Positions 19,335 to 27,740 are shown, counted from the first letter of the stretch. The stretch: 64,000 nucleotides of DNA from an uncultured Prevotella sp. (GCA_944319915.1 CALUEY010000001.1:124001-188000), one strand, 5' to 3'. Made by a program: numbers and translations. Notes: a model not told the origin generated them from the sequence alone.

Positions 19335-19516
19335 GTGGAGGCAACAGGGCCATGTCCAAAAGGGAGGGCCGCACAAGCGGCAGCGCGCCGGAGCTGCGCG
19401 ACGAGGGCCTGCGCCACGTTGTGGGTGTCATGCCCCGGGCGCTGTTCGTGTGGAGCGCGGTGGCTTTGCTTGCCGGCATTGCCGTAATTGTTGCGGCTGT
19501 GCGCATATTGTTGTGA
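19331..19516 (+). CDS. Small membrane protein resembling the anchor of an HlyD adaptor
   Basis: The 61-residue protein begins inside the exporter stop codon (ATGA overlap), so it is translationally coupled. Residues 24-60 read ELRDEGLRHVVGVMPRALF and then a single membrane helix. This follows the N-terminal pattern of Bacteroidota HlyD-type adaptors (LRsEevqdimGxxP, then a helix). The coiled-coil, lipoyl and barrel domains are absent, and no continuation is found in any frame after the TGA. It is either a decayed adaptor or a purposely small exporter partner. Confidence 0.6.
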   Translation: MSGGNRAMSKREGRTSGSAPELRDEGLRHVVGVMPRALFVWSAVALLAGIAVIVAAVRILL

Positions 19517-19652
19517 CGCAGTCCGCTACGCATTTAGCAAGGACGGCAGCCTATTTGCATGGCAATGTAATGAAATCGTTCTGAACCCTAATGCGATTGT
19601 GGTAAATTGCTTTTTAATCCCGAATTGGTGTATGTCATGGATTTTCCACGTT

Positions 19653-19817
19653 CAGGCGGGTTTGCAACCCGCCTGCATCCTGTTGCGGGTTTGCAACCCG
19701 CGTCAGCCCATTTCTGGAGGGGGTGTGCCGCAAGGATGCGGACCTCCTAAGGTCGCGTAGCTTTTCCTTCCCCCGGGTAGCAGGCCTGGCCACAGATGGC
19801 GCGGGTTGCAAGCCCGC
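19653..19817. repeat. Three copies of a GCGGGTTTGCAACCCGC hairpin
   Basis: CAGGCGGGTTTGCAACCCGC with its CTG end occupies 19653-19675, the same core recurs at 19685-19701, and GCGGGTTGCAAGCCCGC lies at 19801-19817. Each is a near-perfect palindrome around TGCA. Confidence 0.75.
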
Positions 19818-20058
19818 GGCAACGTGTAAGCTCTTGTGTAACATCCATGCCACTTAAGCCATAATCGCTTAGGCCGGATTTCTTGCTGCTGCCGCCAGCT
19901 TGTCTCCGGTGCCGCCTGCTGAATGTTCGGAAAAGGCGGAAAGCAATCCGCATGTCATCAGCACGAAGTCTGAGTGATGTCTAACGATTTGTGTTTTTAA
20001 CGTTTTTGTGTTAAAAGCGCCGGCGATGTCTGATTCGGTTATGCGCTTGACTTTCAGC

Positions 20059-20155
20059 GTGTTGCAAAACCGACCGTTTGGGTTCTTGAAACGGCGCGTT
20101 TTGGCTTCCGAAACAGGCCATATTGCAACACAATATGGGCCGTTTCGCGCAGCGG
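20059..20155 (+). repeat. Intergenic AAACGG-family repeat, copy 1
   Basis: The copy contains TTGCAAAACCGACCGTTTGG, GAAACGGCGCGTTTTGG and GGGCCGTTTCGC. It is built from degenerate AAACGGnCnGTTT palindromes that recur in intergenic regions near 34860, 40720, 46140 and 50815. Confidence 0.65.
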
Positions 20156-20324
20156 TGTGCGGCATCAAGAAAGCCACGGTGCCGCGGGGCGTCTTTGCTT
20201 GCATATTCGCAATTATCCCTAATCGGTAGTTAGGCCGCCAAAACTACATTTTCACTTGATTGTTGTCTCTTCAGCCATCTTCCGCACCGCTGCCGGCATC
20301 TTGCCTTCCGCCTTTTCTCGCAGT

Positions 20325-20348
20325 AGAGACGCGGCGCGCCGCGTCTCT
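20325..20348. repeat. Perfect 24-base palindrome
   Basis: AGAGACGCGGCG is followed directly by its reverse complement CGCCGCGTCTCT. It is intergenic and GC-rich, and its role is unknown. Confidence 0.75.
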
Positions 20349-20488
20349 GCCATGGTATCTTCGGCAAAACCGGAAGTCAATCTGACTGGCAGCGCGAAAT
20401 CCGGCTGAAGTCTGATGCGATTTGGGGTTGAAGCGCAGCCATGCTTTGGCCAACGCAGGATGCGGCTTGCTGCGCGCGGCAACGTTTA

Positions 20489-20524
20489 GGCGGGCTTGCG
20501 GCCACAAATGGCCGCAAGCCCGCC
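20489..20524 (-). terminator. Stem-loop downstream of the membrane protein gene
   Basis: GGCGGGCTTGCGGCCA pairs perfectly (16 bp) with 20509-20524 across a four-base loop. It lies about 60 bases beyond the stop of the minus-strand gene at 20582. There is no strong T run, so a terminator role is tentative. Confidence 0.5.
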
Positions 20525-20581
20525 TTGGCGTGAGTGTTGTTGAGGCGTTGTGCTTAGCCAGGCGGATGCCAGGCCATGGGC

Positions 20582-21739
20582 TTATTTCTTTTTCCACTCG
20601 CCCGTGAGGCCGTCGCGCTTGTAGGTTGTGCCGCCGGTGGTGAACGAGCCGTCGGAGTGTTTCGTTCCCCAGTTGCCGTCGATGTTTGTCCACTGGTCGC
20701 CATTGTTGCTGTAGCCGCCACCGCCGCTGCTGCTGCCCGAGCTGCTCGACATGAAGGCGTAGGCCACTATAGCCGCTGCGGCCATAAGCAGGTAGGGCAG
20801 CACGATCATGAACATGTTCCATACAAGGATCAACAGCACAGCCACGGCGATTATAGCCCCGAGGGCATATACGAAGTTGAACAAGGTGTAGGCCAGGCCC
20901 GACGCCACGCCAAGCCCGCGGCCGTTCTTGTACCACGAATAGAGGGCGCACACTGCCATCGTGGCCAGGAACACTGTTCCTTGCACGAAGTCGCCGTAGT
21001 GCATTATGGCCACGATGAACGTAAGCACCAGTGCCAGCGGGATGCTCAGGAAGGCCGTCTTCAGCGACAGTGAGCTGCCCGTAAGCTCTTCCAGCTTTTT
21101 CTTTATGCCTATGCCTACGTACAGCTGCACGGCCAGGGCGAGCATGGCGGGCAGCAGTGAGAATAGTGAAGCCCAGAAGCTATCGGAGTCGCACCACCAG
21201 GTGATATCGTCGGTATATACAAGGAACATGGCCTCCACTATGCTTGCCACCAGCAGCGACCCCATCAGCGTGGCGAGCGATGGCAGGGCCTTGCCCATGG
21301 TGTCGGCTCGCCTCACCATCAGCATGGCTACCCCGGCCACCGCAAGGAGCACAAAGATGATGATAAGCGGCACCGGGCTGTAGAAGAAGTCGCCCATCGC
21401 CGAGTGGTAGCGCTCGTCGTACTCGTCCTGGGCCACGTTGCCGTCGCCCGCCTCATTGTCGCTCACGAAGCGCATGAAGCTGCCGTAGGTCTTGTATTGC
21501 TTGCCCTGGTATTCCACTATGGCGGCCTCGCCGTCCATGCCCGCCAGCCTCAGTGTGTCGCCGTTGGGCACCATGATGGTGGCGTTTCCCTTGGCTTCGG
21601 GGTTTTGTTCCACTGCCTCCAGCTTGATGGAGTCGCGCGTAAGGTGGTCGGCCACGTACAGTTGGCCGTACTTTTGCTCTTGGCCCGCCATTGTGGTGAT
21701 GCAGAGCAGGAGCGTGATGACTGATAGTACTCGCTTCAT
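20582..21739 (-). CDS. Multi-pass membrane protein of unknown function
   Basis: The 385-residue protein has a signal peptide (MKRVLSVITLLLCITTMAG), a periplasmic region of about 100 residues, then about seven membrane segments between residues 125 and 330. It ends in a Gly/Ser-rich linker and a polar repeat-like tail (GTKHSDGSFTTGGTTYKRDG). No enzyme motif is seen. It appears to be a single-gene transcript, with about 490 bases of gene-free DNA upstream. Confidence 0.75.
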   Translation of the reverse strand: MKRVLSVITLLLCITTMAGQEQKYGQLYVADHLTRDSIKLEAVEQNPEAKGNATIMVPNGDTLRLAGMDGEAAIVEYQGKQYKTYGSFMRFVSDNEAGDGNVAQDEYDERYHSAMGDFFYSPVPLIIIFVLLAVAGVAMLMVRRADTMGKALPSLATLMGSLLVASIVEAMFLVYTDDITWWCDSDSFWASLFSLLPAMLALAVQLYVGIGIKKKLEELTGSSLSLKTAFLSIPLALVLTFIVAIMHYGDFVQGTVFLATMAVCALYSWYKNGRGLGVASGLAYTLFNFVYALGAIIAVAVLLILVWNMFMIVLPYLLMAAAAIVAYAFMSSSSGSSSGGGGYSNNGDQWTNIDGNWGTKHSDGSFTTGGTTYKRDGLTGEWKKK

Positions 21740-22229
21740 GTTGTTTTGTGGTTAGGTGTGAACAGTAGGCGGCAAGCATGCCGTGCGTATGATATAGTCT
21801 CGTGGCGCAAATGCTGCGCTCCCCCTTGGGTGCAGGGGAAATTGTTCATTGCTTTCTCATTTTCTGGCGTTAAAGATAATAAAAAAATATTGTTGGCGTG
21901 TATGGAATGGTGAAAATGCGCCGCTGGCAGCGTGTTTTTATGTTTGTTTAACTAAAAAAGGTTGCGGGGCGGATTCCATAAGCAAGTGCTTTTCCACAAA
22001 CGGCTTTCAGCCCATATTGGCGGTGTGCAGTCACCCGCAGTGCTGCTCTTGCGTCTCTTTTGCCTGCTTCTCTGGGGGCATGGCCGCTGTTCTCCATTCC
22101 CGCAGTTGTGGCCTAAATGGCCGTTGCGCTTGGGCTTTGGGCAGGCATCGTGGCTCTTTTCACCTTTTTTATGATGCGCCATTGGATTATTATTTGTATC
22201 TTAGCACACTGATACAAACTTGTGATGAC
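21740..22229. other. Gene-free region between divergent genes
   Basis: No convincing gene is found; the frame open from 21849 is the in-frame upstream extension of the lipoprotein gene and lacks codon character. The only structure noted is an inverted repeat, TTTGTATC-N10-GATACAAA, at 22193-22218. Confidence 0.6.
22193..22218 (+). promoter_or_regulatory. Inverted repeat before the glycine-zipper lipoprotein
   Basis: TTTGTATC and GATACAAA form exact 8-base arms around a 10-base spacer, ending 11 bases before ATG 22230. It could be an operator or a 5' hairpin limiting translation. No family can be assigned. Confidence 0.4.
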
Positions 22230-23093
22230 ATGAAAAAGGGCATCTTAATCACATTGTGCGCCGCCCTGGCACTGGCCTCGTGCGGCTCATACGCAGGGCA
22301 GGGCGCGGCCACAGGGGCCACCTTCGGCACCATACTCGGCTCGGCCATAGGCGGCATCGCCGGCGGCCCGAGGGGCAGCGACATAGGCACCGTGGTAGGC
22401 ATGGCTGGCGGGGCAGTGGCTGGCGGGGCCATAGGCTCTGCGGCCGACAAGGCCCGCGAAGACCGCTACCAGAGCTACATGGACTACCGCGAAGCGCGCT
22501 ATGGCGATGCCTATGCCCATGGCGGCTATGGCAATGGCGGCCACAGCGCCTACGTTCCGCCGCGGCAGCAGGCCGACGAGAGCGGTTTCGACCCCACTCA
22601 CAGCGGCGACGACCGCATAGTGATGGAGCCGGAGGGCAGCGGGGCAGGCTCGGCAACCCACGCGGGGCGGCCAGTGGCGGCCCCGTCGGTGTCGGTAGAC
22701 GAGCTGCGGGCCACCATGCCGGGCTACACGCTGGCTCCCAACAAGGGCATAGAGGTGCGCCGCATCAGCTTTGCCGATGCCAGTGGCGACGGCGCGCTGA
22801 GCCGCCGCGAGAGCGCGAAACTGTCGTTTGAGGTGATGAACTACACCGGTGCCACCATCTACGACGTATGCCCGATGGTGATGGAGGCCACGGGCAATAA
22901 GCACATCCACGTGTCGCCGCCGCTCCGCGTGGAGAGCATTGCGCCGGGGCGCGGCGTTCGCTACACGGCCTCGGTGTTTGCCGACTCGCGTCTTAAGGAC
23001 GGCGAGGCCGTGCTGCGGGTGGCCGTGGAGCAGGGCAACAAGGAGATAACGTCGCAGGTTAGGGAACTGCGTGTGCCATTGCACAAGCGTTGA
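22230..23093 (+). CDS. Glycine-zipper outer-membrane lipoprotein
   Basis: ATG 22230 is chosen because it opens a lipoprotein signal (MKKGILITLCAALALASC, lipid-modified Cys18). Residues 24-75 are a glycine zipper (TFGTILGSAIGGIAGG and GMAGGAVAGGAIGSAADK), like Rcs/SlyB-type envelope proteins. Residues 150-287 look like a beta-sandwich (EVRRISFADASGDG, KLSFEVMNYTGATIYDV). The 287-residue protein probably sits in the outer membrane, and its exact role is unknown. It converges with the RlpA-like gene. Confidence 0.8.
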   Translation: MKKGILITLCAALALASCGSYAGQGAATGATFGTILGSAIGGIAGGPRGSDIGTVVGMAGGAVAGGAIGSAADKAREDRYQSYMDYREARYGDAYAHGGYGNGGHSAYVPPRQQADESGFDPTHSGDDRIVMEPEGSGAGSATHAGRPVAAPSVSVDELRATMPGYTLAPNKGIEVRRISFADASGDGALSRRESAKLSFEVMNYTGATIYDVCPMVMEATGNKHIHVSPPLRVESIAPGRGVRYTASVFADSRLKDGEAVLRVAVEQGNKEITSQVRELRVPLHKR

Positions 23094-23111
23094 GGCTTGC
23101 GGGCGAATGCT

Positions 23112-23157
23112 GAAGGCGGGCTGCCAACCCCATGCGTGGGGTTAGCGGCCCGCCTTC
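23112..23157. terminator. Bidirectional terminator hairpin
   Basis: GAAGGCGGGC near 23112 pairs with GCCCGCCTTC ending at 23157, with an inner CCAACCCC/GGGGTT stem. It lies between convergent genes and overlaps the last codons of the RlpA-like gene. Confidence 0.7.
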
Positions 23158-23744
23158 TTGTCGGTTGATGTGGTTTTGTGCGGCGCGGAGTGCTTGCCGT
23201 GTTTTGCCTCGGCCTTGGCCTTCTTGTGTGGGGGGCTTGCCTGTTGGGCGGCCTTGCGCGGCGGGCGGCGGTTCACCTCCTTCATCTCGTGCCACGACGG
23301 CCTCAGGTGGTCTTCGATGTCGGTGCTCTCAAAGTCGAACTCCACGAGCCGCTTGTCGTCGCTCGGCTTGAACGGCACCACAATCTCGTCGGCCCGCGCC
23401 ACCTCGACCATGGCCACGCCCTGCGAGAGCATGCCCAGCTCCTTGGCCGCCCGCCACGACAAGTCGATGATCCTGCCGCGGCCAAAGGGGCCGCGGTCGG
23501 TCACCCTCACCACCACCGAGCGGCCGTTGGCCGGGTTGGTCACCTTGAGCTTCGTGCCGAAGGGGTAGGTGCGGTGGGCGCAGGTAAGGCTGTCGTGGTG
23601 CAGGCGTTCGCCGCTGCTTGTGCGCGCCCCCGTGGCCCGTTTTGAGTAGTAGGTGGCCTTGCCTCGCTGCACGTTTTGTGCGGGCGTGGCGGCGGGCGCA
23701 AGCGCCATGAGCGCCAGTGTGAGTGCTATAGTCTTATGTGTCAC
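23142..23744 (-). CDS. RlpA-like double-psi beta-barrel protein
   Basis: The core [40 protein letters not shown] and [19 protein letters not shown] is the RlpA domain, which acts on glycan strands or binds them at septa. A GTG start at 23744 gives a good signal peptide ([18 protein letters not shown]) and about 200 residues. An ATG at 23816 would add 24 residues without signal character. A basic Lys/His-rich tail follows the domain. It lacks a SPOR domain, so it may be a reduced RlpA. Confidence 0.85.
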   Translation of the reverse strand: MTHKTIALTLALMALAPAATPAQNVQRGKATYYSKRATGARTSSGERLHHDSLTCAHRTYPFGTKLKVTNPANGRSVVVRVTDRGPFGRGRIIDLSWRAAKELGMLSQGVAMVEVARADEIVVPFKPSDDKRLVEFDFESTDIEDHLRPSWHEMKEVNRRPPRKAAQQASPPHKKAKAEAKHGKHSAPHKTTSTDKKAGR

Positions 23745-23870
23745 TGCCTTAGGTTTTAATATAAATAACGGGGTTAACCGCGGTTTTATTGCTTCCCGTG
23801 CGGTGCCGGGCGGCAATATGGCTGCGGTTAGCCCCGTTTTGGCGGCCCTTGCGGGCTTGTGGCGCAGGGG

Positions 23871-25208
23871 TCAGACTATGCCCTGGGCCATCATGGCGTT
23901 GGCCACCTTCATGAAGCCGGCGATGTTGGCGCCTTTCACGTAGTCTACGTAGCCGTCGGGCTGCTTGCCGTACTTCACGCATTGCCCGTGTATGCTGTGC
24001 ATGATGTAGTGCAGCTTGTCGTCAACCTCGGCCTCGCTCCAAACAAGGCGCATGGCGTTCTGCGTCATCTCCAGGCCCGAGGTGGCCACGCCACCGGCGT
24101 TGACGGCCTTGCCCGGGGCGAAGAGCTGCCTGGCGGCCACGAACTTCTCGGCTGCCTCGGCCGTGCATCCCATGTTCGACACCTCGGCTATGCAGAGCGG
24201 CTTGTTGGCCAGCAGCTGGTCGGCATCGTTGCCGTCAAGCTCGTTCTGCGTGGCGCAGGGCAGGGCGATGTCGCACTTCACCTCCCACGGCTTGCGGCCC
24301 GGGCGGAACTCCGATCCCTTGAACTCGTCGGCGTAGGGCTGGCACACGTCGTTGCCGCTGGCGCGAAGCTCAAGCATGTAGGCTATCTTCTCGTCGTCGA
24401 GCCCTGCCGGGTCGTATATGTAGCCGTCGGGCCCCGATATGGTGATTACCTTGGCTCCCAGCTCGGTGGCCTTCTTGGCGGCGCCCCAGGCCACGTTGCC
24501 AAAGCCGCTCAGGGCCACGGTCTTGCCCTTGATGTCGTGGCCGTGCTCCTGCAGCATCTGGTTTACAAAGTAGAGCGCGCCGTAGCCCGTGGCCTCGGGG
24601 CGTATGCGCGAGCCGCCCCACTCGAGGCCCTTGCCCGTCATCACGCCGTTCCAGCGGTGGGTGAGCTTCTTGTATGCGCCGAAGAGGTAGCCTATCTCCC
24701 TGGCGCCCACGCCTATGTCGCCAGCTGGGATGTCTTCCTCGGGGCCTATAACGCGGTAAAGCTCGGTCATGAAGGCCTGGCAGAAGCGCATCACCTCGTT
24801 GTCCGACCGCCCGCGGATGGAGAAGTCGGAGCCTCCCTTGCCGCCGCCCATGGGCAGCGTGGTGAGCGCGTTCTTGAACGTTTGCTCAAAGCCGAGGAAC
24901 TTAAGGATGGAGAGGTTGACCGACGAGTGGAACCTCAGTCCGCCCTTGTACGGGCCGATGGCACTGTTGAACTGCACCCTGTAGCCGAGGTTTACGTGCA
25001 CCTCGCCTTTGTCGTCTACCCACGGCACGCGGAACGTCACCACGCGCTCGGGCTCCACTATGCGTTCTATTATCTTGGCGCGCTCGAACTCCGGGTGCTG
25101 GTTGTAAACGTCCTTCACCGAAACGAGCACTTCCCTTACTGCCTGCAAGTACTCAAGCTCGCCCGGATGCTTTTGCTCCAGGGCTTGCATTATCTTCTCC
25201 ACTTCCAT
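23871..25208 (-). CDS. gdhA: NADP-type glutamate dehydrogenase
   Basis: The 445-residue enzyme interconverts 2-oxoglutarate plus ammonium and glutamate. It shows the catalytic lysine region PMGGGKGGSDF, the GDIGVGAREIGYLFGAYKK segment and the nucleotide-binding GFGNVAWGAAKKATELGAK. The length fits the hexameric small-type enzyme used for ammonium assimilation. It is a monocistronic minus-strand gene with a plausible promoter at 25268-25297. Confidence 0.96.
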   Translation of the reverse strand: MEVEKIMQALEQKHPGELEYLQAVREVLVSVKDVYNQHPEFERAKIIERIVEPERVVTFRVPWVDDKGEVHVNLGYRVQFNSAIGPYKGGLRFHSSVNLSILKFLGFEQTFKNALTTLPMGGGKGGSDFSIRGRSDNEVMRFCQAFMTELYRVIGPEEDIPAGDIGVGAREIGYLFGAYKKLTHRWNGVMTGKGLEWGGSRIRPEATGYGALYFVNQMLQEHGHDIKGKTVALSGFGNVAWGAAKKATELGAKVITISGPDGYIYDPAGLDDEKIAYMLELRASGNDVCQPYADEFKGSEFRPGRKPWEVKCDIALPCATQNELDGNDADQLLANKPLCIAEVSNMGCTAEAAEKFVAARQLFAPGKAVNAGGVATSGLEMTQNAMRLVWSEAEVDDKLHYIMHSIHGQCVKYGKQPDGYVDYVKGANIAGFMKVANAMMAQGIV

Positions 25209-25267
25209 AGTAATCCGATGTTTTAAAGGTTTAGTAATAGTCGTGTCATTGTGTCATTAAGACGAGG

Positions 25268-25297
25268 CAAATGTACTGAAAATATTGAAATGCGCAA
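25268..25297 (-). promoter_or_regulatory. Promoter for gdhA
   Basis: On the minus strand TACATTTG (25275-25268) is preceded by TTTG (25297-25294) with an 18-nt spacer, one short of the usual range. The predicted leader is about 50-60 bases. Confidence 0.6.
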
Positions 25298-25411
25298 AGT
25301 GAAAGAGCGAAAAATTTCGCGCTTTCACTTTCTTTTTGTTTGTTTCAGCTTGTTTTTGCATCTCTGCCCTGCTGCCTTTTGTCGTAGGCAACCCTCGGTT
25401 GTTGCTGTTGA

Positions 25412-26131
25412 TTAGGGCGTGGCGCACTTGCCAGGCTTTGATTGTTGAGGCTTAGTCCTATGCCTGTCTATCTCTATGACGGCGGCGCATGCAACAGCAA
25501 TCGCCAGGCATACGGCTTGGCTTGTTGCATTTCCGCTGTAAGCCAAGCCGTAAACGCAGGTGGCAATGGGGATGGATATGAGGCTGCGCGACAGCTTCCG
25601 CTCTTTTTGCAGCGCGCGCAACGGAGCGCACCCGCCCATTGTGCATATTGCGATTGCAAACAATAGCACAGCGACGGAGGCGCACACCAGCCTAAGCGCG
25701 TTCCAGTCGTCAACGCCAAATGCCAGTGCTAACGCAATGGCGATGCCGATAAGTACGGCCTCCAAGGCCAAGAGCGTATGCCTTTGTGCGGCAGGCAATT
25801 CGGCGTCTCGTTGCCTTTTGCGTAAATACATAAACGCATCTGTGGCTGGTATGAGCAGGAGCAACACCACCAGCCACTTATGCGACTGTGCAAAGCATGG
25901 CACAAGCATGGCACAACCTGCCAAGGCCGCGTCTGAAGAAAGCGTGAGGTTCCATGTCTCGGTGTCGTGGCGTGAGCGCAGGCTCATGGCAAACACCGCA
26001 CAAACGGATGATATTATCAGCACTCCGTCAACTAACACCCATGCGCCCGACGCGGGTGCCAGCGCCATGATTGCCGCGCACCCGCATATCGTGGCGATGT
26101 GGGCGGCTTGCTTGTCGTAAGGTAATGTCAT
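25412..26131 (-). CDS. Multi-pass membrane protein of unknown function
   Basis: The 239-residue protein has about seven hydrophobic segments, including LVVLLLLIPATDAFMYL and ALEAVLIGIAIALALAFGV, and short charged loops. No motif identifies it. It lies 63 bases downstream of the lipoprotein gene at 26195, in the same direction, with a hairpin in between. Confidence 0.65.
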   Translation of the reverse strand: MTLPYDKQAAHIATICGCAAIMALAPASGAWVLVDGVLIISSVCAVFAMSLRSRHDTETWNLTLSSDAALAGCAMLVPCFAQSHKWLVVLLLLIPATDAFMYLRKRQRDAELPAAQRHTLLALEAVLIGIAIALALAFGVDDWNALRLVCASVAVLLFAIAICTMGGCAPLRALQKERKLSRSLISIPIATCVYGLAYSGNATSQAVCLAIAVACAAVIEIDRHRTKPQQSKPGKCATP

Positions 26132-26149
26132 GGTTCTGTTATTTTGTTT

Positions 26150-26182
26150 CCTCTTGCCACCACGGGAAGTGGCGGCAAGAGG
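26150..26182 (-). terminator. Possible terminator hairpin
   Basis: A 14-bp stem with one mismatch, CCTCTTGCCACCAC against 26169-26182, lies just after the minus-strand lipoprotein stop. No T run follows, so termination is uncertain. Confidence 0.45.
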
Positions 26183-26194
26183 TGTGTGGGGTAT

Positions 26195-27151
26195 TTATTT
26201 GGATACTTCATTGACAGCATTCCAGTACAAGGCACTGTTTACGCTAATGTCGCATATCTGTTTTACGTCTGATTTCTGACTTGTGGTAAGTTTTGAGTCT
26301 TCTATTATTTTGTTTAATTTGGTTGCATAGTTATAAATGCTGTCATTATGCATAAGTGGCAAGATGGATAACTTTTTTTCCATGTCTTTGAGCATCTCAA
26401 AGTCAAAATTAGGAACATCGCCATATCGTTTGAGTATTTCTGATTTTAGAATTTCAAAACTTTCGTCAAATGAAATGCTTCCTTGCCCACATTCGCTAAA
26501 TGTCTTTATGCTAACGTCCAGTAGGCCTACTATGTTCTTTTTTTGTGTCTGGTCGGCGAGCAGGTCGCTACAATCAACATCGTATTTCTTCAGCGAATCA
26601 CAGCAATCCTCTAAAAGCTCGTTGTAAGCAACATTGCCGTTGATGTCAATATAACTTGCCGTTGAGTATGCCAAGTCTGTTAAAACATGGTTGTGTATGA
26701 CTCCTAATGAGGTTGTTCCCACATTGCCAACAAAGGCTGTTGTTGTTGGAGTGTCGAATTTCTTGGGAATCAAATCGTCGTTTACATTGATAATCGATGA
26801 TGAATTTAACTTCTTTTCGACGTAATCTCCATATCTGGCGTATGCTTCAGATGCCACGGACCCAATCAAGAAACCACCAAAGCCCGACGTACAAGCACCT
26901 CCAACAAATCCTAAAATGCCATCGACTGCATAGGTAAGTGCTCCCCATCCAGATGGCGCTCTGGTGCTTGCATCTAAGTTAAATTCGTTGTTTAAGCTGT
27001 CTACAGAATTGAAGAATGAGGCTGTGTTTTGATATTGAGGAGCCTTTGGCTTATGGGGAAAATCTTGTGGCAATTCATTTGTATTGCAGGCGGAGAAATT
27101 TGCCATTAAAAACAATACAGTACAAGAAGAAAGCGAAATAATTTTTTTCAT
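26195..27151 (-). CDS. AT-rich lipoprotein of unknown function
   Basis: ATG 27151 gives a lipoprotein signal (MKKIISLSSCTVLFLMANFSAC). The mature part of about 295 residues contains a short glycine-rich hydrophobic stretch (GILGFVGGACTSGFGGFLIG, about residue 85) and is otherwise polar and Asp/Asn/Ser-rich. No family is recognised. It is clearly more AT-rich than its neighbours, which suggests recent acquisition. Confidence 0.7.
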   Translation of the reverse strand: MKKIISLSSCTVLFLMANFSACNTNELPQDFPHKPKAPQYQNTASFFNSVDSLNNEFNLDASTRAPSGWGALTYAVDGILGFVGGACTSGFGGFLIGSVASEAYARYGDYVEKKLNSSSIINVNDDLIPKKFDTPTTTAFVGNVGTTSLGVIHNHVLTDLAYSTASYIDINGNVAYNELLEDCCDSLKKYDVDCSDLLADQTQKKNIVGLLDVSIKTFSECGQGSISFDESFEILKSEILKRYGDVPNFDFEMLKDMEKKLSILPLMHNDSIYNYATKLNKIIEDSKLTTSQKSDVKQICDISVNSALYWNAVNEVSK

Positions 27152-27261
27152 GCAGCTAAAAAGTTTCTTTGCCTCTCCTGAAGCGATGGAGGCGATGCTC
27201 CCATGCGTTCGTGTGCAGGGCATGGATGGCCTGCTGCGGTGTAAGTGCCGGTTGGCCGTGC

Positions 27262-27618
27262 TTACATGAAGTATCCGTAGAGCCGCCGCCTGTCGGTGGT
27301 TATCTCTATCATGTACTTCTCTTCGCCTGCGGCGTTTGGCGCGCTGATGGCCTGTACGCTTGGCGTGATGACGGTTGTGCCGCTGTACATCACCGTGCCG
27401 CTGGTGCCGGTGATGGTGACGTGGGCGGCCACCGCGCCCGAGTCGGTGCGCAGGTAAACGGAGTTGTCGTCGAACGGCACGACTGGGATTTGGCCTTCTG
27501 TTCTTTCTTTGTGGCCTTTGAAATCTTTGTCGTCAGTTTGCAGCGTCACAACGCCGCAATTTGCGAGGCTTGCCATACTTATTAAAGTGGCGAAGCAGGT
27601 TGCGCTTAGTTTCTTCAT
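27262..27618 (-). CDS. Small secreted DUF3244-like protein (second locus)
   Basis: ATG 27618 opens a signal peptide (MKKLSATCFATLISMASLA). The 118-residue protein has the DUF3244-type pattern SVYLRTDSGAVAAHVTITG, GTVMYSGTTV and KYMIEITTDRRRLYGYF. Function is unknown. It lies downstream of the TPR regulator at 27758 on the same strand, separated by two 26-base direct repeats. Confidence 0.75.
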   Translation of the reverse strand: MKKLSATCFATLISMASLANCGVVTLQTDDKDFKGHKERTEGQIPVVPFDDNSVYLRTDSGAVAAHVTITGTSGTVMYSGTTVITPSVQAISAPNAAGEEKYMIEITTDRRRLYGYFM

Positions 27619-27672
27619 TGCGTTGAGCTTTTTGTTCGTTGCAAAGGTGGAATTTTCAAGTTGGAAAGCCAA

Positions 27673-27740
27673 GAAATCAACTTCGCAAAAACTTCGCAAT
27701 TGCCTTTTATGACTGAAATCAACTTCGCAAAAACTTCGCA
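27673..27740. repeat. Two exact 26-base direct repeats
   Basis: The unit starting GAAATCAACTTCGCAAAAAC occurs at 27673-27698 and again, identically, at 27715-27740. It contains two ACTTCGCA sub-repeats, giving four in total. The pair lies between the TPR regulator stop and the DUF3244-like start, upstream of the latter. Confidence 0.85.

Larger units (their letters stand above)
19517..20581. other. Gene-free kilobase rich in hairpins and dispersed repeats
   Basis: No convincing coding sequence is seen on either strand. The stretch holds three GCGGGTT(T)GCAACCCGC-type hairpins (19653-19817), one copy of the AAACGG repeat family (20059-20155), a perfect 24-base palindrome (20325-20348), one CCCAAATCGCATCAG copy on the minus strand (20412-20427), and a 16-bp stem-loop (20489-20524). 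TTCCGCACCGCTGCCGGCAT at 20280 resembles sequences near 8800 and 46080. Confidence 0.7.

Noticed and set aside
17139-19516. Classical type I secretion operon
   Set aside because: A full HlyD adaptor and a TolC-like protein are both absent from the neighbourhood; only an anchor-like stub is present.
20271-20951. 226-residue minus-strand frame
   Set aside because: It runs through the repeat-rich spacer and overlaps the membrane protein gene in another frame, with no motif.
21849-22229. N-terminal extension of the lipoprotein frame
   Set aside because: The lipoprotein signal begins at 22230; the upstream residues look non-coding and would destroy the signal.
23859-25226. 455-residue open frame on the plus strand
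   Set aside because: It is the antisense shadow of gdhA, rich in His, Ala and Gly with no family motif.
27673-27740. Possible CRISPR array
   Set aside because: There are only two repeat copies, a 16-base spacer and no cas genes.
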